This document shows, one piece after another, positions 1 to 4,622 of a stretch of DNA of 6,550 nt (position 1 is its first letter; each line of letters starts with the position of its first letter). The position numbers and the translations under genes are program-made. The DNA is taken from assembly GCA_016212345.1 (NCBI GenBank), contig JACRGM010000135.1:1-6550 (forward strand), written 5' to 3'. This DNA comes from Nitrospinota bacterium (GTDB lineage Bacteria; Nitrospinota; Nitrospinia; SZUA-224). A model generated the notes under the pieces. The model worked only from the letters and a program-made list of their open reading frames with translations. It was not told the DNA's origin and did no database searches.

Positions 1-60
1 TGGTGCAACGCTGAAGACGGAACAAAAGACAAGCCAGATGTGCAAGTTATTTCTGCGTAG
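1..60 (+). CDS. Possible 3' end of an unrecognised gene, cut by window edge
   Basis: In frame 1 the first 19 codons are open and read WCNAEDGTKDKPDVQVISA before a TAG at 58-60. The residue composition (charged, soluble, no low-complexity) looks like a genuine C-terminus, but I do not recognise the family. GC here is about 47%, higher than the genes that follow. Frame 2 is also open as far as a TAA at 65-67, and one minus-strand frame is open across the whole stretch, so the coding call is weak. Reading past the TAG, frame 1 continues for 14 sense codons to a TGA at 103-105. The sequence left of the window would settle whether this is a gene end. Confidence 0.3.
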   Translation, partial: WCNAEDGTKDKPDVQVISA

Positions 61-67
61 TGCCTAA

Positions 68-102
68 GGCGTACTGAGCGGTACGCCGTCGAGGATTTCG
101 AC
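68..102. other. Two back-to-back perfect hairpins
   Basis: GGCGTAC (68-74) and GTACGCC (81-87) form a perfect 7-bp stem with a six-base loop. Immediately after it, GTCGA (88-92) and TCGAC (98-102) form a 5-bp stem with a five-base loop. They lie just downstream of the possible stop at 58-60 and about 50 bases upstream of the DUF362 start. No clean T-run follows, so a classical rho-independent terminator is not well supported. GCC at 62-64 could also pair with GGC at 68-70 and compete with the first stem. The stems are read directly from the sequence; their role (terminator, leader RNA structure, or element end) is unknown. Confidence 0.5.
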
Positions 103-151
103 TGATAACGCCGTGTAATTTGTTATATGGAAATCTATATAAAGGACTCAA

Positions 152-1291
152 ATGGCAACAGAGGTATCTATAGTAAGGTCATATAGCTACTCTTATGATG
201 AGGTATATGGATCGGTAAGGCGGTCTATAGAATTGCTGGGTGGTATGGAGAGATTTGTAAAAAAGGGGGACAAGGTTCTCCTGAAACCTAATCTTCTATC
301 AGCCAAATCGCCAGAAAGGGCTATCACTACTCACCCTGTAGTGGTAAAGGCAGTTGGAAATCTGGTAAGGGAGACAGGTGGTATACCCTTTATAGGAGAT
401 AGCCCTGCTATAGGTAACTGGGGATATCTAACCCGGAAAACCGGGATGGAAGAGGTTGCTAAGGAGATTGGAGCAGAATTGGTACCTTTTAGTGAATCTG
501 TCAGGATGAGGAATGACAATGATGATATCTTTAAATACATCGAGATAGCAAAGGTTGTTCAGGATGCAGATGTTGTTATAAATCTCCCAAAGATTAAGAC
601 CCATACCCAGATGTTACTGACCCTTAGTGTCAAGAATCTATTTGGATGTGTTGTGGGAAAGAGAAAGCCACAGTTACATATGGAGGTAGGGAGAGACAGA
701 GAATATTTTGCAAGGATGCTGGTGGAGATATACAAGGCTATTATGCCATCTCTTACTATAGTGGATGGGATTATCGGTATAGAAGGTAATGGACCGGGGG
801 CAGGTGGTACCTTAAAGGAGATTGGGTTGATCATTGGGGGGAGGGACTGTATTGCTATAGATGTTATTATATGTAAGATTTTAGGGGTAAAAAAGGAGAA
901 CCTTTATACTACAACCGCTGCTATTAAGATGGGAATAGGTGAGACAGATATGGAAAGGATTAAGATATTAGGAGAAGATATAGAAGGGGTAAGGGTAAAG
1001 GGATTCATGACCCCTGCAATAAAAGATGTGGAATTTGGCCCAAGATTTCTAAGGAGATATATTAAGGATCTCTTTACCTCAAGACCTATTGAGGAGAAGG
1101 AGAGGTGTAATCTATGCCGATTATGTATGGAGATCTGTCCGCCCCAGGTGATTAAGGTGATTGATGGCAAATTGAGCTTCAATTATGATAAATGTATTCG
1201 ATGTTATTGCTGTATTGAGGTCTGTCCCGAGGGTGCAATGGGGGTTAAAGAGACCTTTATGTCAAGGTTAACACATCAAAGGTTGTATTAG
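152..1291 (+). CDS. DUF362 protein with C-terminal 2x[4Fe-4S] ferredoxin domain
   Basis: A 379-residue cytoplasmic protein with no signal peptide or membrane segment. Residues about 38-245 are a DUF362 domain: the KVLLKPNLL start near 41, the TTHP segment at 59-62, the VINLPKIKTH stretch at 142-151 and the KNLFGC segment at 161-166 are typical of the family. Residues 319-358 carry two ferredoxin-type cluster motifs. The first is C319-C322-C325-C329, followed by Pro. The second is C348-C351-C354-C358, followed by Pro, with an extra Cys at 353. The fold predicts two [4Fe-4S] clusters and an electron-transfer or redox role. The reaction and partner of DUF362 proteins of this architecture are not established, so I give no gene symbol. 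The ATG at 152 is preceded by AAAGGA at 141-146, five bases away, which supports this start. It appears to be transcribed alone: 189 bases separate it from tsaB. Confidence 0.93.
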   Translation: MATEVSIVRSYSYSYDEVYGSVRRSIELLGGMERFVKKGDKVLLKPNLLSAKSPERAITTHPVVVKAVGNLVRETGGIPFIGDSPAIGNWGYLTRKTGMEEVAKEIGAELVPFSESVRMRNDNDDIFKYIEIAKVVQDADVVINLPKIKTHTQMLLTLSVKNLFGCVVGKRKPQLHMEVGRDREYFARMLVEIYKAIMPSLTIVDGIIGIEGNGPGAGGTLKEIGLIIGGRDCIAIDVIICKILGVKKENLYTTTAAIKMGIGETDMERIKILGEDIEGVRVKGFMTPAIKDVEFGPRFLRRYIKDLFTSRPIEEKERCNLCRLCMEICPPQVIKVIDGKLSFNYDKCIRCYCCIEVCPEGAMGVKETFMSRLTHQRLY

Positions 1292-1357
1292 ACGATAACG
1301 TCAAAGTCAGACTCTAAGGCCTTATTTCTGCCTTAATAGCAATATCCCTTGCATTGC

Positions 1358-1382
1358 GAAAATAGTGGATGTCCCTATTTTC
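1358..1382 (+). terminator. Candidate terminator hairpin after the DUF362 gene
   Basis: GAAAATAG (1358-1365) and CTATTTTC (1375-1382) form a perfect 8-bp stem. GG/CC pairs can extend it inward past one bulged T. The T-rich right arm continues as CTATTTTCC, so a U-rich 3' side exists but not a clean U-run. It lies about 67 bases past the DUF362 stop. A weaker 6-bp stem, TAAGGC (1315-1320) with GCCTTA (1330-1335), precedes it, and GACG-ATAA-CGTC sits at 1291-1302 on the last base of the stop codon. Termination is plausible but the stem is AT-rich. Confidence 0.4.
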
Positions 1383-1404
1383 TATTTTCCGAACCTGAAT
1401 TGAA

Positions 1405-1434
1405 TTGATTTTTATCTAAATATTATGGTAATAT
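1405..1434 (+). promoter_or_regulatory. Candidate sigma-70-type promoter for tsaB group
   Basis: TTGATT (1405-1410) and TAATAT (1429-1434) are spaced by 18 bases and lie about 45 bases upstream of the tsaB ATG. A perfect 9-bp direct repeat, GGTAATATA, occurs at 1427-1435 and 1445-1453, so the -10-like element is duplicated 18 bases on. In such AT-rich DNA chance matches are common. The call rests mainly on position: after a terminator-like hairpin and before a new gene group. Confidence 0.35.
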
Positions 1435-1480
1435 AGCTAATAGAGGTAATATAAAACAAAAACCTAAAAAAGGGAGTTGA

Positions 1481-2170
1481 ATGATAGTACTAGGTATAGA
1501 TACTTCTACACCCCTGGGAAGTACCGCGGTTCTTGATAATGGTCGATTGGTTTATGAATATATTGATAATACTAAAGCCTCCTATTCAAAGAGACTGTTG
1601 ATAATGATCGATAATGCCCTCAAAGGGGCGGTTATCAACATGAAGAGAATCGAGGGTTATGCCTTAGCCATTGGGCCTGGTTCTTTTACGGGTCTCCGTA
1701 TTGGCCTTAGTATATGTAAGGGGTTTTTTGCAGCCACAGGTAAACCTATAATAGGGGTTGATACATTAGATGCCCTTGCCAATACCTTACTATATCCCTC
1801 GAATCTAATATGCCCTATATTAGATGCAAGAAAAGGTGAGGTCTATTCTGCACTCTATAAATATAAAGATAATGAATTAAATAAATTGGTTGATAATATG
1901 GTTATAGATCCCAAAAGGCTATGTAGTATGATAAAAGAACCGACTATATTTTGGGGAGATGGGATAGAGATATATAGAGAACTCTTATTAGAGAGACTTG
2001 GAGATATGGCCATCCTTACATCAGAGACAAAAGGTTACTCTAACGCAGCAAGTATAGCTGAGATAGGTTTAAAGATATTGGAAAGGGGGGATGTTCCTAA
2101 TGCTATGACATTGAAACCCAAGTATATACGCCGATCTGAGGCAGAAATAAAATGGAATAAAATGGAATAA
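1481..2170 (+). CDS. tsaB: tRNA threonylcarbamoyladenosine biosynthesis protein TsaB
   Basis: A 229-residue protein of the usual TsaB length and pattern. It has the actin/Hsp70-like ATPase-fold start (GIDTST at 5-10), the S-x-RLL helix near 35-40, the hallmark GPGSFTGLRIG at 65-75, the DARKGEVY segment at 115-122, and the C-terminal YIRRSEAEIKW (family pattern YLRRSEAE) at 215-225. In bacteria TsaB is the non-catalytic partner of TsaD and, with TsaE, transfers threonylcarbamoyl (made by TsaC/TsaC2) to A37 of ANN-decoding tRNAs. TsaD, TsaE and TsaC are not in this window. The start is supported by AGGGAG at 1471-1476, four bases from the ATG. It leads a packed group: 22 bases separate its stop from the DUF465 gene. 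The last codons lie in a 10-bp tandem duplication that supplies the present stop (see the repeat at 2151-2170). Confidence 0.96.
   Translation: MIVLGIDTSTPLGSTAVLDNGRLVYEYIDNTKASYSKRLLIMIDNALKGAVINMKRIEGYALAIGPGSFTGLRIGLSICKGFFAATGKPIIGVDTLDALANTLLYPSNLICPILDARKGEVYSALYKYKDNELNKLVDNMVIDPKRLCSMIKEPTIFWGDGIEIYRELLLERLGDMAILTSETKGYSNAASIAEIGLKILERGDVPNAMTLKPKYIRRSEAEIKWNKME
2151..2170 (+). repeat. 10-bp tandem duplication at the tsaB 3' end
   Basis: AATGGAATAA occurs twice in direct succession (2151-2160 and 2161-2170), with a third near-match in the flanking A-rich DNA. It encodes the C-terminal residues WNKME and the TAA stop of tsaB. Because the unit is 10 bases, it shifts frame. With one copy removed, the tsaB frame would instead run on to the TGA that overlaps the first ATG of the downstream gene (2193-2195). 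Confidence 0.9.
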
Positions 2171-2180
2171 AAAAAATACA

Positions 2181-2189
2181 AGGGGGAGG
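2181..2189 (+). promoter_or_regulatory. Strong ribosome-binding site with two possible starts
   Basis: AGGGGGAGG is the strongest Shine-Dalgarno-like stretch in the window. It is followed by two in-frame adjacent ATGs, 2193 and 2196. If GGAGG (2185-2189) is the pairing core, the spacing is three bases to the first ATG and six to the second, which favours initiation at 2196. If AGGGGG (2181-2186) pairs, the first ATG is well spaced. The products differ only by one Met. Confidence 0.75.
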
Positions 2190-2192
2190 GAT

Positions 2193-2426
2193 ATGATGTT
2201 AAAAGAAGAAGATATAATTGAAAAGGTCAAAAAGGAGAATGAAGAATTTCGTAGACTTTATGAGGAACATCAAAGGCTTGAAGAAAGATTAGAGGAATTT
2301 AATAAGAAGCGGTTTCTTGTTAGTGATGAGGAGATAGAAAGAAAAAGGATACAGAAGATCAAGTTATATGGCAAGGATAGGATGGCAGAGATATTAAGTA
2401 ATTATAAAACTCAATTAAATGAATAA
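2193..2426 (+). CDS. DUF465 (YdcH-like) small coiled-coil protein
   Basis: A 77-residue, highly charged, almost wholly helical protein. The run ENEEFRRLYEEHQRLEERLEE (residues 16-36) followed by KK, and then the KDRMAEIL segment near 61-68, match the DUF465/YdcH pattern of a short helical hairpin. It has no signal peptide, no Cys and no membrane segment, so it is cytoplasmic. Function in this family is unknown; the coiled coil suggests oligomerisation or protein binding. It has its own strong ribosome-binding site. It follows tsaB by 22 bases, and its end overlaps the next gene by 8 bases (ATG at 2419 inside the last codons, TAA at 2424-2426), which suggests one transcript and translational coupling. 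Confidence 0.88.
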   Translation: MMLKEEDIIEKVKKENEEFRRLYEEHQRLEERLEEFNKKRFLVSDEEIERKRIQKIKLYGKDRMAEILSNYKTQLNE

Positions 2427-2934
2427 ATGGTCAATCGAAAATCGAAAATTTAGACTTTTACCCCCCCTCTTATCTCTTTTAATAATAATATCTGGCTTGG
2501 CTTCTGGAATAACAAGTGAAGATAAGAGGGTAATAGATCTAAATCTGCAATTCACAAAGGAGACCATTCGTAGCACCTATTTTTCAGGACATCCAAAGGA
2601 GATTCAAGATATTACTATCATCAAATTTGCCCTACCTGTTGAATATGATAAGGCACTTAATTTAAAAGGTGTTACAATCAAAAAGGCAAGGGAGAACTTT
2701 ATAGCAATCCTCTTAGAGAGACTCCTCCCTGATCTCTATGACGATGTCTGTATTATACCAGAAGATATTAGGTGTAACATAAAAAAACGGAAGACAAAAG
2801 GTTATTACATTAAAGTAATTGATAATCCTATAGAGCCTAACAGATGTTCAAGATTTAATAGTATCTGGTTCGATTATAAGGAAAAGGATGGAATGATGAT
2901 TGAATTTATGGCTACTACTGGGTTCGATATGTAG
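2419..2934 (+). CDS. Unrecognised exported protein, 171 residues
   Basis: I do not recognise the family. Residues 1-30 look like a Sec signal peptide: basic n-region (R9, K10, R12), hydrophobic core at 13-28 (LLPPLLSLLIIISGLA), and a small-residue region ASG near 28-30 as a likely signal peptidase I site. There is no lipobox Cys. The mature part (about 140 residues) is mixed and charged, with three Cys (111, 119, 143), so a periplasmic location is likely. No Shine-Dalgarno stands out before 2419. The start lies inside the DUF465 gene end (8-base overlap), so reinitiation or coupling is the likely mode. No alternative ATG occurs before residue 159. Within the first 20 codons are a tandem ATCGAAA repeat (2434-2447) and a run of seven C (2461-2467), which could be slippery. 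The 3' end overlaps the convergent membrane gene by 61 bases. Coding is likely because of the signal peptide and operon position. Confidence 0.68.
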   Translation: MNKWSIENRKFRLLPPLLSLLIIISGLASGITSEDKRVIDLNLQFTKETIRSTYFSGHPKEIQDITIIKFALPVEYDKALNLKGVTIKKARENFIAILLERLLPDLYDDVCIIPEDIRCNIKKRKTKGYYIKVIDNPIEPNRCSRFNSIWFDYKEKDGMMIEFMATTGFDM

Positions 2935-4571
2935 ATGGAAATATGAGGGATTGGACCCAATAGTTCCCATAAGGTAAGTCCTTCCTTTTCGTAAAAGGCA
3001 ATGGGGGTATAATTATATCTTGAAAAATAACTAACAAAATCCTCTCGTCTGATCCCAAGGGGTGTGATCTCCTTCCACCCATATATCATCTCTCTATTTT
3101 TAGGATCATCAAATATCCTTATAAGAAAGATCCTTTGTCCTGCTGTGAGTTTATAATAAATCTCCCTATCCATATACTCAAAGATACTATTCTTCTCTCC
3201 TTTGAGGCCTCCAACAACATAGGTTAGTTCCAGTACATCGCACTTGATACCATTATATAGCCATATAAAATCTGTCTGATCATGCCCAGGGGTTATAATA
3301 AGATCCCCATCCTTGATATACCTTGCTAAGAATGTAGATCTCTTAATTCTAGAGTCCTGTCTGTGCATCGGATAGACAGTCGTAACAAGATTCGTACCAA
3401 AGATGATTATCAAGATAATAATTATCCCACACCGTTGTTTCAGATTTATCTGTTTATCACTCTTTCTTGCTGTAATAGATAAGGCAAAGATCAACCAGAG
3501 TGGAGGTAATATAAAGACCCATCTCTCTGTATCTGAACTAAAGAAAAAGATGGCAAACAAAAGATATGGAATGATCCATATAAAGAGGGATATTAATATA
3601 TCCCTGTAATGATTTACTATATCTTTACCCCTTTTTATCAAAAAGAGTGAAAATAAAAACAACATAAATGTAATGATTACAAATTTCGCTATATTTATTC
3701 CCCAATTCGAGGTAAAGATTAAGTCCACATAGATGATCCCTCTAGCAAAACCATAAAAGGCCTTTATAAGATTTATAGGACCAGTAGTATCTTTAAATTC
3801 ATGTGTAGAGGAGAATATCCACTCCCATGCCTCAGCAAGACTACATATATTCATCAACTGAAACATTACATAGTAATAGACTGATCCGGTTACTACGATA
3901 AAGGTAAATAGATAAGAAAAAAGGGGGAGCCTGGGTGGGGGTGTGATTCGATTTTCATCCCTCTTTATGCCGACAAGGTCTGCATGAGGGTTTCCTTCTC
4001 TTAATGGTCGGAAAAAGAGAGAGATCACCATGAATGGAAAAAATAGGATGTTGCTGAGATGAAAAAGGACAGCAAGTGAGTGCAAGACTCCTAATATAAA
4101 TCCAATCAGATATTGGGTCATGAATTTAGATTCAAGTAGATAGAGACAGAGGATAATAAAGAAGAGGGCAGACATATAGGTCTCAACATCAATACCCTGT
4201 ATCCAATAGCCAAAAGAGATCGCAAGTCCAAAAGCTGTAGTAATAGCCAAAAAATTCGATCTAACATATCTGAAAATCACAAGGGAGAAAAGGGCAACCC
4301 CTATTCCTCCCAGTACAGAATTGAAGACCCTCAGAATAACATGAGTTTCCGCCTCTATACCAATAGCACTACAGATATTTTTAAGTAGCAATCCAAAGGG
4401 ACAGTAAATTAGATGCCCTGGTAGGAAAAGGGTTTGCCATGAATTGTATTCTATTCTCCTGATATATCCAATCCCGTCACCATTGATCTCTCTTACAAAA
4501 GATAGGAGATAGAGAAGTGTGATTAATAGACATAAAATAAGGGCATGTATCTGAATCTTATATATCTTCAT
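2874..4571 (-). CDS. Multi-pass membrane protein, GT-C-type glycosyltransferase-like
   Basis: A 565-residue protein with about ten hydrophobic helices (roughly 9-26, 50-66, 84-105, 108-124, 131-147, 152-183, 216-238, 290-312, 325-345, 352-367, 380-398) and a largely soluble C-terminal part from about 400. Architecture and motifs suggest the GT-C fold (ArnT/PMT/DUF2723-like lipid-linked sugar transferases). After TM1 there is an acidic loop, E28-x-N-G-D32-G, where GT-C enzymes place a catalytic Asp. This is followed by PGHLIYCPFG at 51-60, resembling the HPP/HL-P motif, and AVLFHLSNILFFP at 167-179. Donor, acceptor and exact family are not readable here. The start at 4571 has no clear Shine-Dalgarno: GAG abuts the ATG, and an AATATTGA tandem occupies the usual site. 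It lies 51 bases downstream of the kinase on the same strand, so co-transcription or coupling is possible. Residues 191-217 form a GC-rich insertion-like loop (separate entry). The last 20 codons overlap the convergent gene. Confidence 0.82.
   Translation of the reverse strand: MKIYKIQIHALILCLLITLLYLLSFVREINGDGIGYIRRIEYNSWQTLFLPGHLIYCPFGLLLKNICSAIGIEAETHVILRVFNSVLGGIGVALFSLVIFRYVRSNFLAITTAFGLAISFGYWIQGIDVETYMSALFFIILCLYLLESKFMTQYLIGFILGVLHSLAVLFHLSNILFFPFMVISLFFRPLREGNPHADLVGIKRDENRITPPPRLPLFSYLFTFIVVTGSVYYYVMFQLMNICSLAEAWEWIFSSTHEFKDTTGPINLIKAFYGFARGIIYVDLIFTSNWGINIAKFVIITFMLFLFSLFLIKRGKDIVNHYRDILISLFIWIIPYLLFAIFFFSSDTERWVFILPPLWLIFALSITARKSDKQINLKQRCGIIIILIIIFGTNLVTTVYPMHRQDSRIKRSTFLARYIKDGDLIITPGHDQTDFIWLYNGIKCDVLELTYVVGGLKGEKNSIFEYMDREIYYKLTAGQRIFLIRIFDDPKNREMIYGWKEITPLGIRREDFVSYFSRYNYTPIAFYEKEGLTLWELLGPIPHISIYISNPVVAINSIIIPSFSL
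3921..4001 (-). repeat. Possible repeat-derived in-frame insertion in the membrane gene
   Basis: These 81 bases encode residues 191-217 of the membrane protein, between two hydrophobic helices. The segment is rich in Pro, Arg, Asp and Gly (GNPHAD, KRDENR, TPPPRLP), unlike the rest of the protein. Its GC content is about 54%, against roughly 35% around it, and it contains C-runs on the coding strand. This resembles small intergenic repeats that read through as peptides in some bacterial genomes. A 10-base stretch, GAAAATCGAA (minus strand, 3956-3947), recurs on the plus strand at 2437-2446. No second full copy exists in this window, so repeat origin is inference; a natural extended loop is the alternative. 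Confidence 0.3.
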
Positions 4572-4572
4572 C

Positions 4573-4588
4573 TCAATATTTCAATATT
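4573..4588. repeat. 8-bp tandem repeat at the membrane-gene start
   Basis: TCAATATT occurs twice in direct succession (4573-4580, 4581-4588). On the minus strand this places two AATATTGA units directly before the ATG at 4571, where a ribosome-binding site would normally sit. Purine-rich GGGCGTGAGGG lies further up, around 4606-4617, too far for normal spacing. Confidence 0.85.
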
Positions 4589-4622
4589 TAAATGTTCAAA
4601 ATGCCCTCACGCCCTCTAAAAT

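Noticed and set aside
58..105. Pyrrolysine read-through of the TAG at 58-60
   Set aside because: Known pyrrolysine proteins carry the residue internally in methylamine methyltransferases. Nothing in this short fragment resembles those, so I keep it only as a possibility to test.
61..140. Possible integron attC site or tRNA gene
   Set aside because: GCCTAAG at 62-68 is only near the attC core and no matching GTTRRRY partner is present. No tRNA cloverleaf, anticodon arm or T-loop can be drawn.
331..1182. Three minus-strand open frames (331-540, 559-834, 904-1182) inside the DUF362 gene
   Set aside because: They lie wholly antisense to a well-supported gene, have no ribosome-binding sites or recognisable domains, and read as shadow translations.
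3403..3609. Plus-strand 68-codon open frame
   Set aside because: It is antisense to transmembrane helices of the membrane protein and has no initiation signal or family resemblance.
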